This document shows, one piece after another, positions 11,453 through 23,743 of a stretch of DNA of 64,000 nucleotides. The notes under the pieces are model-generated. The model was not told the DNA's origin, searched no databases, and saw only the letters and a program-made list of their open reading frames with translations. Numbering within the stretch: the stretch's first letter is position 1; each line of letters opens with the position of its first letter. This DNA is from Lepeophtheirus salmonis. Taxonomy: Eukaryota > Arthropoda > Copepoda > Siphonostomatoida > Caligidae. The stretch covers positions 16,804,805 to 16,868,804 of the forward strand of contig NC_052132.2 in assembly GCF_016086655.4 (NCBI RefSeq). Reading direction: 5' to 3'. Made by a program: the position numbers and the translations under genes.

Positions 11453-12310
11453 CGGGTGGCCCATCTAGTGGTTGCATTTTGAACTGCCACTTTTTTGACG
11501 TCTGACAGCTTTAGTAACATTCTCATTGTGTCTAATATTTTGTAAAAGATCTCCAGTTTACGAAATGGTTAAGTTTACGCTCGAAGAAAATTGAGAAATA
11601 CTGAAGACTTAATTCCAAAATGGAGAGTCTTCAAATGAAACTTCAAGAAAATTATGTCAGTCGAAATAAAAAGCCTTCCAGGCAGTTTGTGGATAAATTT
11701 GTGAAGGGTGTGCGCGAAACTGGTTCGTTAATGGATAAAACAACGTGTTCCCTGTGTTCGTCCAGTGTCGTCAATCGAAAACATTGCTGCCGTTGCCGAA
11801 AGCGAAAAACGAGAAAACGAGCTGCCGTTAAGGTCAATGATGAGCGCTATCGGGCCATGTTGGAAATTTTTTTATTTCTCTAAATGGAAAAAGAAGACAT
11901 CGACGACATTTGGTTCCTACAAGATGGCGCTACGTGCCACACCGCCAACGTTACAGTGGATCTTTTGCGCACTGTCTTCGACAATTGCATCATAAGCCGA
12001 AACGGCTACGTCAACTGGCCACCTCGTAGCTCCGGTTTGATTCTGTTGGGCAATTTTTTGTGAGGAACCGTCAAGGATAAATGTTACGCCAACCATCCAG
12101 AGACAGTTGACGATTTGAAACACGAAATTGGATTCGCCAGTGCAGCTATTGAAGCTCACACAATCGAAAATGTATTGAAAAATTGGGTCGACAGAATGGG
12201 CTACTGTAAGGCCAGTGATGACAGCCATGTGAAAAGAGTGGTGTTCCATTATTAACCGGAATGTTGAGGCTTTCAAAGAAAGAAAAAATTTAAAAAAAAT
12301 ATTCATCCGT
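11453..12310 (+). pseudogene. Tc1/mariner-type element, internally deleted transposase
   Basis: The transposase start is clear at 11565: MVKFTLEEN, then ILKT, FQNGESSNETSRKL, QFVDKFVKGVRETGS and SSIENIAAVAES (to about 11800), with frameshifts. It then jumps to VNDERYRAMLEIF (11836-11880), a motif normally just before the second catalytic block. Next come DDIWFLQDGATCHTANVT (11905-11957), NWPPRSS, and VKDKCYANHPETVDDLKHE to ENVLKNWVDRMGYCKAS near 12215. The stretch holding the first catalytic Asp is therefore deleted. The second block keeps its Asp (QDGATCH), but the third reads LILLGNFL where LTPLDYFLW is expected, so its Asp is lost. A TIR-like start GGGTGGCCCATCTAG lies at 11454-11468; the matching 3' end was not found. 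Confidence 0.8.
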
Positions 12311-12564
12311 CTTTTTTATAGCGATTTTAAAAAGAAAAAGTTTTCGTGTTATTAAAAAAGATAAAAAAAGGAGTATTCATATTGATAGAATTGTTTAAGA
12401 AATGTATGAAATCTAGCAAGCGTTTAGGGTAACTTATATTTTATACAATTTCATACTGTATAATGTATAGTATTGTATAAAATATAAGATATGGACTCAT
12501 TTTTAACAGCTTATATGATAGACAAAATAAAGGGAAATAAATTATGTTAATAAAAATTATGAAT

Positions 12565-12640
12565 CTGACTCTAGATGAGTTTTAGCAACGAGCGTGTTTT
12601 ATGCTTGAACAAAGCTAAAGCTCAGTACGTCATATTATAA
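12565..12640 (-). repeat. Dispersed repeat family C
   Basis: GATGAGTTTTAGCAACGAGC, then AAAGCTAAAGCTCAGTACGT, is the reverse of the family C core at 5416-5510. It sits just downstream of the 11453-12310 transposon. Confidence 0.5.
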
Positions 12641-12887
12641 AAGAAATGATAAGATGACTGCATATATATATAGGATTAAAAATCATAAGCATTGGTTAGT
12701 TTTGGGAGTTTTGTACTTGTTATCGTGAACCTGAAAAGTTGTTATGACGATTTTTTTATTCTTATGAAGAGAACATGCAAATATTAAGTAGTGACGTGAG
12801 AAAGTTCTCATGAAAAAAACTGGAGTACCACTAAGGAATTTTTAAAAAGTTATTTTTTATATTAATAATGCAGATCTATACTCTTGA

Positions 12888-12940
12888 TGCACAGTTTGTC
12901 TGTTCGTTGACACTTTATAACTCTGTGAAATACTGGGTAC
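12888..12940 (-). repeat. Dispersed repeat family B
   Basis: GCACAGTTTGTCTGTTCGTT, then ACTTTATAACTCTGTGAAAT, ending ACTGGGTA. It is the reverse of TACCCAGCATTGCTCAGAG...AACAAACAGACACACTTTGC as seen at 22730. Confidence 0.55.
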
Positions 12941-13034
12941 CGTTGCTATTTGTATTTATGAAGCAAAACTTGTTTGTATGTCTGGATGTTTGCCAATACC
13001 TCATTTTTGAGAGTGCTACTTGTTCTAAGAAATT

Positions 13035-13085
13035 AGAATGGAGCAACGGGCGTGCGTAAATAAAGCTCAGCGCGTCGTATTTAAA
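13035..13085 (-). repeat. Dispersed repeat family C, fragment
   Basis: GGAGCAACGGGCGTGCGTAA then AAAGCTCAGCGCGTCGTATT, related to 12575-12635. It lies between two family B copies, which supports a composite B-C-B arrangement at 12880-13235. Confidence 0.45.
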
Positions 13086-13174
13086 AAAAATCTAACTAAT
13101 AAATCATGAATATTTTATTTCATTGAATACTAACGTATATTTAAAATATAAGTACATATCTATTTTATAAAAAC

Positions 13175-13234
13175 AGAGTTTATTTGATTGTTCATCGACG
13201 CCTGATAGCTATGAACAATACTGTGTACTCCCGC
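13175..13234 (-). repeat. Dispersed repeat family B
   Basis: TTGTTCATCGACGCCTGATA then GCTATGAACAATACTGTGTA. Read in reverse this is a diverged ACCCAGCATTGCTCAGAGTT unit ending in a GACG(T/C)CGA-like block. Confidence 0.4.
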
Positions 13235-13235
13235 T

Positions 13236-13926
13236 AGAACTACATATATAAAATCATTTTTGAAATTAACATACAATTTTTATTCATAATCTTTTTTCTT
13301 TCAAATTTCATCCTCTCTATTTTTAGCCTATCCCTCAAATCATCTCAAATCTAGTTCAAAATATTAATAATGTTATAAATTGATGTGTGAATCAGAATAA
13401 TATCCTTGTATTTTTACATACACAATTTTGTACATTTGAGATTTTATACACAAATTTATATTGATACAATAGAGATGTTCTTTCTTTTACAATTTGCTAA
13501 TGTTAATATAACAAATATTATGAAAGGAAAGTGTTCAGTTTATCCAACCCTAATTCCGGATACTACCGATAGTTTAATAAAATATATAGATACATCAAAT
13601 CAATCATATTAACAAGACATTTCTGCAGAGGGAATCGGTTTCTCAAATGTCACTTTGTAAGCTCTAAGGATCTCACCATCTAATTGTATTAGTACTACAT
13701 GTTTACATATTCATGAATTTAATATTAGTCTTTTAAAACAAAAAAAGACGATCTTAGAAAATTAGAAGTTTTTTATATAGTAAATGTATTTCTTTAATAG
13801 GTATTAAAATCTTTCAACTTGTAAATAGTAAGAAGTACAATCAAGGCATGCAGTGACAGATGAATTTTTTTTTTAAATAATCATTTAAGAAAGTGTTTTT
13901 TTTTAATTATTAAACTAATGGCAAGA
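13236..13926. other. No gene seen
   Basis: AT-rich sequence with T and A runs near 13865-13915. The 68-codon frame at 13406-13612 shows no domain. Confidence 0.5.
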
Positions 13927-13982
13927 TTACCCAGCATTGCTCAGAGTTATTAAAAGTCGATAACAGAAAAACTTTAATAATA
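13927..13982 (+). repeat. Dispersed repeat family B
   Basis: ACCCAGCATTGCTCAGAGTT is followed by ATTAAAAGTCGATAACAG. The first 20 bases share a 19-base core with 22736 and 47226. Forward orientation. Confidence 0.6.
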
Positions 13983-14240
13983 TAGAAAGTAATGAGTATT
14001 ATTTTAAAGAAAATAATAAATAAGTTTAAAATTTATATTCTAAAAAATTATTAAAAATTCCAAACACAAATACTAAAGGACTTTTTTTCAAACCATGATT
14101 TAGGACTTCCGTTTTACATGAAGATATACAGAGTGGAGATTCTAATAACTTAAAAATTAAGAATAGTCTTTGTTAAAACTTATTTAACAAAATTAATTCA
14201 GCAATTTACAAAACTTTTGTTCTTTCGTGATTAGGTCTAT

Positions 14241-14480
14241 AGTGAAGTTAATCACTCAAACCAACCACTTCCAGGTTCAACCACAGCCTCCAACCAGGCC
14301 CTGAACCTAAAACAGGCCTAAATGAAGAACTCCTTTTCCATGTGGGCCCACAAGGAGTCAACAGTGTTATTTGCACATTTATTGGACTCTGTCCAAGACA
14401 CATAGTAGTCCCAGTGGTTCAGATACAGTGAGCTAGGAGGCTACATTTCTTTTGCTCAAACATAAAGGTCTGTTTTTCCA
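14241..14480 (-). pseudogene. Tc1/mariner-type transposase, C-terminal fragment
   Basis: On the minus strand the sequence reads KEMWPPSSLYLNHWDYYV (with one stop), then SNKCANNTVDSLWAHMEKEF, then ACFRFRAWLEAVVEPGSGW. This is the third catalytic block and tail of a Tc1/mariner transposase, where the family form is KEMWPPSSPDLNPLDYYVW ... FRxRLEAVVEAxGGW. The catalytic Asp before YY is kept. Nothing upstream on the minus strand (above 14480) reads as the core, so the copy is truncated there. Confidence 0.7.
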
Positions 14481-17400
14481 AAATAAATCCAATTTCAAAA
14501 TCTTGACAAACCACATCACTTTAAAATGCTAGATTTACACCGGATCTATTAACATCCATTTAATATCACTAGCATAATTATCTATGGAGTTTTTTCTGTC
14601 CCTTGGAGGTTGCATGTATGTAAGGCACACATTAATAATGACATGGCGTTTGTATTCGGAGAACATCTCACAAAAATTGTAGTGTTGCTTATACAGTTTT
14701 TATCTGCTGAATTGGAAGAGTACACTTTCATAAACAATGAGCTCGGTATTGCCAAGATATATAGGTTTAAACATGTTCCGGATTTTAAATCCTTAACGTG
14801 TATGAACCTTTTTACTATTAACACTTTAGCATCAAACGTATTTTTATTTTTAAATATTTTTTTCAATTTTTGTGAATAACATGGACTATGTTTTACTTTA
14901 TGGTTTCAGGACAAAAACCTAGATTGAGGACATTTCTCTATCCAGAAAAAAACACTTTTTTGTAAATAAACGCAAACAAACACCGCTGGCTTCAATGAGA
15001 CGTTCCAAATACTATTTGTATATATTCCAAATTAAACAAATGCTACATTGGGGACTTATCATACATAAATTATTATTTTAATCTACAACAAAACTATTGG
15101 AACTATGGGATCAAAACGTCTTAAATGGGTTAATTCCTTACATAGTATATGTACAATATATTTAAAAAAATAATAGTTACTGATATTATCTGTATTATTA
15201 TTCTTGGCGCAAAAAAGTTTTCCCAAAATATTTGGATATTCGTTATTTCTTCATATGCACAAATAGTATTTGAACCAATTTGTTTGTTGAGTTTTAACAT
15301 TTATTTATATAATATGTAAAAAATTAGCCACATTGATATTTCGACACTCTGTTTGTATATCTTAATGATTTGATCATTTTTAAGCTCCTATAGAGTACAA
15401 ACAAAACAAGCTTAGCTTTCAGCCCTCTTTACGATAGATTTGGATTAAAAGTTTATTTATATGAATTAAAAACAGGGCGGAAATGAGTTGATATACTTAA
15501 GGTTGTAAATAATTAGAAGATACAATCTATCTATAAAACGTAACTATAATTGGGTGTGCACATGAATGGCTGAGAGTAGGGTTAAGGTTATGTTGGGGAG
15601 TAAACAAGGTAAGCCCTTACTCAGAGTAACACATGGGCCGAAAAGTCCAAGATATAACAACAAAAAAAAACAATTTGTTTTCGTTCACAATTGTTATTAT
15701 TCTTAATTATCTTTATAGAGTAAAGTCCCTATAGCACATTTCAAGCCATTGCTTAGGTTGTAGATTATTTTTCCATCAAAAAGTATAGCTAAATTAAAAC
15801 ACGTAATATTTAAATCCATTGCCTAAGGAATAACAGAAATAGTCACACACTGAGAACAATAACTTATAAACTAAGGAATGAATTGTCATAAAATTTTGAA
15901 ACCTGTCTTTTGAAGACCGGAACTTGCTGAAAATGAGATGAATGAAAAAAAATATAGCACCAACTATGTGTGAAGTCCGCCACTTTTCATCCCATATGTT
16001 AGAATTGAGCTTGATACAAAGTGGACCTTGTCCTTATTTTGTCCCAAAGCGTCATGACAGCTAAACTACTCTTACCCTAAACATAACTCAAATTCTCAGG
16101 AATACTACGTAGATTCATTTTTTTTTAAACTTACGATTCACAATACTATCCTTACCTCCTCCATTAAAATCCTGAAATATGTATTTCCCCTGGTACATAA
16201 TTTTCTTGTATTCCAGTTAAAAGTTTCCAATGATAAAAACTATTACTGAATATTATAAAAGTATAATTTTCAACTTTTATACTTGTCATGAATTATAGAA
16301 TTCCTAACTAGCTGTAAGTATAAACTAATATTATAAATGCAATACAAAGATTCAAGAAGTGATTGAAAAGGTGAACTGCAATTTATTTGCAATAAATATA
16401 AGATATCTACAAAAAAAGTACATTTTTAAAACAATCTTAACTACATGAGTTTTGGAGTTTCAACATGTTATAATGTTTAATGTGTGAAAAAATAGGAAAT
16501 CCAGAAAATTAATAAGAATAACAGAAGAAAAAGCAAAACAGTTAATCTAACTTAGTAAACCTCATTTAAAAATGGCTAAATATAAGAATGAACCTTAAAT
16601 ATCCCAATACCATTATGAAAAAATAATTAATGTACCCGGATTTTACGTTTGAGGAGCACATTGAAACGTAATGAAGATTAAATGTTGATTTGAAGAAATA
16701 ATAATTATTTATATATCTCAAAAAATCAAGCCCCCTCCACCAAATTTAATTATGCGGACGCCCCAGAACAGTGTCATTTACAGGGTCCCTTTCGGGGGAA
16801 AAATAACATATGTAGAACATTATTTGGTTCTATTCTAGGCATTCAAATAATATATCGCATTTTTTATATTTTTAAAGCTACCAAGAAGTTTTGCGACCTT
16901 TAGTGACAATTTGTAGTACTTGTGAAGGATTAATCAGAATAATTGATTAGCAAAATTAAAAGATTTAATATGTTTAAACTCATTCTTGCTTTAAAAAGTC
17001 ATTCTAACTCCATGAGTCATACATATTATTGGATTTATAACATCCATATGAATGTAAAAAAGTCGAATTAATATCTGATATTCAGCTAGTACAATGCTGT
17101 AGGTATTTTAAGCCAGAGCATATCAAATGAAAGTACCGGTAACTAATAACTAGGGATTTTGAAAAATATTTTAGGACAGAACTGGGTTTACCGCTGAGAA
17201 TTTGAGGAGTGGAAGAGAGACTGATGACAGAGAGAGAGACACATTAAGAAGAACGAGAGATGTCCAACAGAACATGTATTTATAAGCGTATTTTGTGTCA
17301 AAACAAAAATGCAAAAGAAGACGATCAAGTTACAGTTATAATCGAAACCCCCAAAAGTAAGACGAATGAGAACAAATTAAATCAAAATTAACTTACTTTG

Positions 17401-17739
17401 AGAGAGGATTGGAAACAAGTATTGAGGAGAAGGCCAGTAGAAAATAAGAATCAAGAAAAAAACACCCAATCTAAAAATTAAAAAAAAGAAGTCATAAGAA
17501 CTTTGAAGATCCCAAAAGAAGAATCTAAGAACAAAACACGGGAAATCAATTAACTGCACCTTGAAGAAGTACCTCCTTACAAGGAATAATGGACTTTAAT
17601 GAGGTTAGAAACTGTATCTACAAATTTTATTTCGGTATCAAAAGTCATAAAAAGTAAAGAAGTGTTAAAGTTTGCTAGTAATTTCTTAGCATGTTTGAAT
17701 AAAAAAATGACATCTTCTAACTATGTGATAATAAATCGA
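14481..17739. other. No gene seen; family A scrap near 16035-16100
   Basis: A long AT-rich interval. GTCATGACAGCTAAACTACT at 16048-16067 matches the palindromic part of family A in reverse. Overlapping open frames of about 90 codons at 14582-14879 lie on opposite strands and show no domain. A short GA-rich stretch lies at 17210-17250. Confidence 0.5.
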
Positions 17740-20700
17740 TGGGAAAAAGAAGAGGTTCAGCAGGATATGAACTGTACATTAAATTGCATTGATAACAGAA
17801 CCTTCTTTGAAAAATGATAATTTCCAATAAATTAATCATGGTTACAATGTATTTACTCGCAGGCTTCCAACAGGCACTGCTGCAAGGATGATCATAATAA
17901 TTTCGAAGGATCAGGATGCTACAGAGCTTTTGAAATATGGAAGTCAAGATATTACCATGAGAATTCAAGAAAAACAAGTAATAATAGTATTGTAGTAAGC
18001 AGATATAAAACTTACGTGCAGCTTCCCTATGCTAGAAAAACTTTTAACTAAATGTAAGGAAGAAAAAGTACCCATAATAATATGTATGGACACTAATGCT
18101 CATAATTCTTTGGGGGCTCAGAAACGACCAATAGAAGAGGTGGGCAAATAAAAGAAATGTAGAAGGACTACAAATAAATGTTTGTAATGAGGATCGAAAA
18201 TTCATATTTGTTGGAGGGGTTGGATCATCGATTATAGATGTTTCTAATCAGCCAATTATATCGGACCATAAATATATTATGTTCCGAATGAAATTAGTAA
18301 TGGAACCGGTCCTAATAAAAAACCTCAGGGGGTTGAAATGGTCTGAATTTTCGAAGAAACTAGAAACTTTAAGAGTAACAGCTCTTACAGGTTTTAAAGA
18401 AAAAACTTCTTATAAAGAAATTGAAAAGCTTGCATCTGAAGTCACCAAATCTATTAAAATGACGCTTGGCACAGTGGCACCTCTGAAAATAAAGTTGAAA
18501 AGCAATACTGTTCCTTGGTAAACGAAGGAATTAAGCAATTTGAGGAAGGTTGTCAAGAGGGCTGAAATATAAGTACGCAAAGTTCCAAGGATATAATTAC
18601 TTATTATGGAAGCAAGAGAGAATATAGGGGAGTAATAGACCTGGAGAGGCATCATCACTGGAAAAAGAGATGTACTAAATTGGACTCACAACAGGCTATA
18701 ATGGCGGCAATTAAGCGATACAATGGAAGAAATAAAGCTAGATCGGGCATCCTACAAAATGAAACAGGAAACTTTTCCATGGAAGAAAACTTAAAGAAAC
18801 TCATCTGAATGCATTTTAGTAATGCTACTCTTTATAGACAAGGCCAGAGTGAATTAGGGGATTGAGGCAAATGGGAATACTCATGTGTATGAGTAAATAA
18901 TATAAATAATTCATTTCTAGAGGAAGTATTTAGCTCATTCAATTTTTTTTTTAAACTCGGACCTGATGGCTTCGCCCCTATTATTTTTAAAAATTGAGCA
19001 AATAAATACTATAACAGGATAGGTTTAATATTTAAGTTATCAATTAAATTTTCTTATGTTCCTAAGATATGAAGAGAAGCTAGGGTTATTTTCTTACCAA
19101 ACCCAGATAAAGATGATCCTTTTACCTGTTCTTAAGAGGGAGTAAGTTTCTTCTTCAATCCAACAAAAGGATGTATTTTAGTAAGAATTATATTGCCATT
19201 TGTATGTAACTGCGCCATTCAGCAAATTATTAAACCTTGACTGTGCCCATTACTTACTATTGGTTTTGCAGATGACACAGCCTTGGTGATAACTGGGATC
19301 GATCTGACTTCAATGGCTCATATAATGCAAAAGTGAATAAGTGAGATGAACTTTTCTATAAATCCAATGGATCTGAAGTTTAGTGAGTTAAAGGCTACAG
19401 GGATGTTATGTACCTGGCACGTAAAGTGAGTTTTCCTGAGATCAAAATAAATGATACAGCAATAGAGTGGGCCGATCAATACAAATACCTTGGTGTTAGT
19501 ATTGACCGACAACTGGGAGGGGTTACTCATGTTGATGATATTGTAAAAAAACCAAAAAGGTATTGTTTGCTGTAAGAAACTTAGTTGAGTTCCAATGGGT
19601 CCCCAGCCTATATATGTCAAATGGATGATTTGATAGGCATGCTTGGAATCACTGGTATGTTATGGGGCAGCAATATGGCCACCATGGATTATAGAAAAAC
19701 AGGAAAACATGACTAAGTTTTGAAGGATCAATAGACTAGTCTGTCTCTTGATGTGTAGAGTGATGCGATCAACACCAACCAAAGCAGTAGAGATTTTTTA
19801 ATATGGAAACTTTACACCTTAGTATTAAAAGACATGCTATGGCTACTAGATTAAGAATTATGGATGATATTCCAATCAGATGGATGACACAGTCGAGAGA
19901 AAAGGGGGATAAACTCTTCTCCAACAAGATTTGGAAAAAATACTCCACAAATTTGATACACCCTTAGAAAAAATTAATAATAAACTGTCCTTCTTTTGGG
20001 ACTATGAAAGCAGGACATCTGGCAATTCTTGGTTCATAAATGTGTTCACTGATGGATCAAAAATTGAAGATAAGGTTGGGTATGGCTGGTGTATTTCGTG
20101 TGGGGACGAATCTATTCTTGACGGCTATGTAAATTTAAACTGGCATAACACAGTGTTTTAGGTAGGAGTTGGAAGGAATTTTTTAAGCATTGTGAGCTTT
20201 TGTTGGGATGGTCAAGCATTCAGGCTGTCCGGTGGTTTTTCATACTGATAGTTTGGCTGCCATAAATTGTCTGTAAAAAAAAGAAAGAACCTATACTAGA
20301 CAGCAAGAAAGGATATTGACTGAAATTGGTAGATTGAAAGGTTCTGTAAATATTTCATGGGCAAAGGATCATAACAATGATGTGGGCAATGAATATGTGA
20401 ATGCCCTAGCGTAAATGGGATGTAAAATGACTAAAAAATCTACATTGGAAGTCTCTCACTGGTCACAGTGAAAACTAAAATAAGAAAGAAAAAAAATGTC
20501 TGGTTAAACGAGTGGCGTGGTGATTCAAGTTTCTTGCAAACAAAGTAATTTTTTCCTGGTCTTTGTGAGGGATGGGAAATTTATAAAGAGAGAAGACCAT
20601 CAATAAAAAAAGTTTTAAGTTTTGCGATTGGACATATTCCGTTGAAGAAACCTACAAAGAGGATGGGCTTGGTAGAGGATGATTCTTTCAGGTTGTGTGG

Positions 20701-20830
20701 AGATGAACCAGAAACTTTTGTACATCTTATAACGAGACGTGATGCTCTAGAAAGCATGTGGAGAAATATATGGGGGTTTAGTCGAGATCTGCAATGGAAC
20801 AAGAAGGACATTTTATTTTTTTGATGGAAT
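17740..20830 (+). pseudogene. Non-LTR retrotransposon (LINE) ORF2 pseudogene with EN, RT and RNase H
   Basis: Domains can be followed in order through many stops and frameshifts. An AP-type endonuclease starts near 17755 (QQDMNCTLNCIDN) and shows VPIIICMDTNAHNSLG at 18068-18115 and IIDV...ISDHKYI near 18225-18275. The RT begins near 18905 with F..LGPDGFAPIIF (about 18960), continues SYVPKI.REARVIFLPNPDK, keeps the FADDTAL catalytic box at 19265-19285 and has QYKYLGVSID at 19478. A deletion removes part of the RT between about 19135 and 19165. RNase H has VFTDGSKIEDKVGYGWCI near 20040-20095, HTDSLAAINCL near 20235-20270 and WAKDHN..VGNEYVNALA near 20360-20410. A terminal CCHC-like knuckle reads LCGDEPETFVHLITR near 20695-20735, with two of its Cys replaced (F and R). 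EN plus RT plus RNase H suggests the I/R1/Jockey-type assemblage. The copy is inactive. Confidence 0.88.
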
Positions 20831-21799
20831 TATTGCCACTGGTGGTTTTGGCAATGTTTTTATAGAAGTTTGTGAATTTGACAGTAATTGCGAACTGTCG
20901 TTAAATGACCTTATGTGTGTTGACTTTTATTTTAAGAGAGGATCTTATTTTCAATGTAGTGAATATTTATGTTAATTTTTTTTTAGTTTAAGTTTTGGTT
21001 TCGAAATGTTGTTTGTTTTAAGTCTTTTATATAAGTGTTCCCTTTGCGATTTTATTTTATTTGTAACAATGTGATGATTGCATTTTGATACAAAATATAC
21101 CTCAAATTCTGGGGTATATACTATACTCCCGGATTGCTGCATTAAATTTGGAGTTTTCGTGACCTTGGGTGGTTTTGTCGTCGCATATACTCCCGGGGTA
21201 AGAACAAAAAACAACATCCATATTGAAACATCTAAATAATTTTTAGTTGACCAAATTGTATTAGGTATAGCTGCCTCTATATACATTTTTTTTCTAAAGA
21301 TCATTTAGAAGTTTGTATTATCCAAAAAGATCCGAGACCGTCTTTGAGTACCCAAACTTTATAGTGTGGTAAAAAGATCCGACGGATTTTTCAGATCTAA
21401 AAAATCTTATAGGAGTATTGCTTCATACTTAATCCTAGTTATGGAAAAAAAAAATACTTTATCTATATCGAACATGGAATTAATTTATTTTGACTATTGA
21501 TTAGAGTAACATCTACATAGATAGTTGCATTGCAGGTTTATTCTATGCTGCTTTAAATCCCACGTTGTTAGTTTTATTGTATCGCACAACTTTTCCCGAA
21601 AAGAAACAGAAAAAAAGTTAAAAATCAGTTGGTAGTTAGCCAATTTTTTTTAGTACAAAAGGATCTAAGTATAACTCAACCAATCAACGTTCATTTCATT
21701 TTTGGTTTCTTCCTTTTTTTTACATTAGAAAATTATTTTCTGCATTTGTTTTTGCTTGATACACAAGTGACACACGACTTTTAGTAGCTAACTTAATAT
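20831..21799. other. LINE 3' flank and unassigned sequence
   Basis: T-rich sequence that may include the 3' untranslated region of the LINE. No clear poly(A) tail or short tail repeat marks its end. A GC-richer patch at 21100-21210 contains two copies of TATACTCCCGG (21122 and 21185), which may be part of a separate repeat. Confidence 0.4.
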
Positions 21800-21858
21800 A
21801 ACATCATGATAGCTAAACTACTTTTCTCTCAAAAACTCTTCAAATTGTCATTCTACAC
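21800..21858 (-). repeat. Dispersed repeat family A, fragment
   Basis: CATCATGATAGCTAAACTAC then CTCAAAAACTCTTCAAATTG is the reverse of the family A middle part, collinear with 55870-55920. Confidence 0.55.
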
Positions 21859-21967
21859 GAAGTTAGCTCACTAATTCAAAAATATATATTGAGTCATGTA
21901 ATCTGTTGTTGATGTTTTTCAACAATTATTAATTAATATTTCTATAGTTGAGCAGAATTGGTAAATT

Positions 21968-21992
21968 CCGCCCCCCCATACCCCCCCCCCCC
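21968..21992. repeat. C-rich homopolymer tract
   Basis: Runs of seven and twelve C separated by ATA. It may be the remains of the G-rich end of a family D element in reverse, but the AT-rich core is not beside it. Confidence 0.7.
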
Positions 21993-22729
21993 AAAAACTA
22001 CTAAATAATTTTGGGCCCTTTCTTTTCTTGTTTCTTTTTATAAAAAATGGTTGCGTTATACTTCAAGGTGACAAAGTGTGTAACGATGTTAATTGTAGGT
22101 TTATATATATATAGCCAAATTGCTTACGATTTACATCTCTATTCAAATGTAAGATTAAGGTATTTAAATGATTTGTAGAATGAAGTTTTGTTAATGCAAA
22201 AAACCTTCCTAAAAAACTTCCTTCATTAAATACTTTCAAACTTGACATATTTCATGCTTCAGTTCTCATGTTTGTTCTATTTCTTGTACATACAAAGGGT
22301 TAAACAATTCAAGTAATAACTCTTTTGGGTGGAGTTGGAATGAGGGAAGAGGAGAAATATTGCTTTTTTCCCCTCTTTTGTACCTCTATGCTTGCATGAA
22401 GTTTAATGTTATTGAACAGAATGCACATCAAATATTAATTACTACAGGGAAGTTTTTTTTTAATAAATGCATAGTAAGTCTGTGATTATGGAGTGTAATA
22501 TGTAGGATTCATGTATCTTTGTCGGCATGTAAAATGTGCATGAGACTGATGCAACTGAGATTATGCATTCTAGACATACTTGGCTTAATCCGTTACATAA
22601 TGAATATTACATAGAATTGATTTTTGTAGTAGTTGTAAATAAAAAAAAAAAAATGAATATTTGTACATATATTTAAGTTTTAAATCCTTACCTTTAATTA
22701 TATATCTATATATATATAACTAGGGGTAG
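21993..22729. other. No gene seen
   Basis: AT-rich; the 61-codon frame at 22063-22248 (minus) has no recognisable domain. Short TA runs occur near 22700-22720. Confidence 0.5.
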
Positions 22730-22790
22730 TACTCTGCATTGCTCAGAGTTATTAAACGTTGACAAACAGACACACTTTGCTCTGATAATA
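22730..22790 (+). repeat. Dispersed repeat family B, good copy
   Basis: GCATTGCTCAGAGTTATTAA starts at 22736 and continues GTTGACAAACAGACACACTT and TGCTCTG. It is the most complete forward copy and serves as my reference for the family. Confidence 0.65.
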
Positions 22791-23743
22791 CATTATTTTA
22801 TATAAGTTTCCTTTATTAATATTAGCACAAACACGCTATCTTAAAAATACCCAATACAAAATTAACAAGATTTTATTTATACTTAGTTTGTTTAAGTCAA
22901 AATTCTAAACTAAAACGATCTACTATAAATATTTCAGAGGTAAATTTATATAGTAGGAACTCCTTGTATATAACAGTTTTTGTTATTTTCGGTCCATTTA
23001 ATGTAAATTTGACATTCTTGAAAATGCATTATATTATTCACCATGTAAAAATACTGGTTTTGGTAAATATTCAGCAATTTTTTCAAATATTTGCCTTTGT
23101 TATTTATTTATTGTCATTGCCAATAAATAAACTTGACATGTTTCTTCTTCAACAATAATGAAAATATATTCTAAGACTAACTCAATAATCTTTTTCCTTC
23201 ATTTACCTAATTCCATTTCTTAATTTGTATTCTATATACGTTCTCACTTTTTCCTTTTGTTCAATAATTTGCATTTTGGATTTGTAATTTTTTGGTGGCT
23301 TTTCGAATCGAGAAGCAATGCCTTAATAAAAATTTGAGATACAGGGAACAAAATAAAATATAGTCCACTGTACGAAACTCAGACTTATGAACAACTTGTA
23401 TTTTATGACTAAAGTCTGTATATCTCTCCGTTTTTGAAATAAACGAGTTTTTAACATTTTTCATCTAAGCGGGGCGAACATCAAATATACTCGTAAATTA
23501 ATTTAGTATTATGTAGGATAGAAGATAAATCCTAAACATATCGTTAGTGTTACTCTCAGTTATTCACGAACACACTCACACGTACTTAGATGTTATCTCT
23601 TCAAGAATGAAAACATAATTATAATAGCTTAATAAAATCAAATAAACATTATTCAGGTTACAAACAAATAAAAAATGCTCAGGATTTACAACCTTAAATG
23701 TATACCTACCCTTTTCTCTTCTTAAATAGTAAACACGCCGTGC
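22791..23743. other. No gene seen
   Basis: AT-rich sequence; short frames at 22964-23158 and 23261-23464 lack any domain. Confidence 0.5.

Noticed and set aside
17377..17559. 60-codon minus-strand frame rich in Phe and Leu
   Set aside because: It is the reverse of an A-rich stretch ahead of the LINE; no start context or domain.
20972..21304. 110-codon minus-strand frame
   Set aside because: It lies antisense to the LINE 3' flank, is Lys/Ile-rich and has no recognisable domain.
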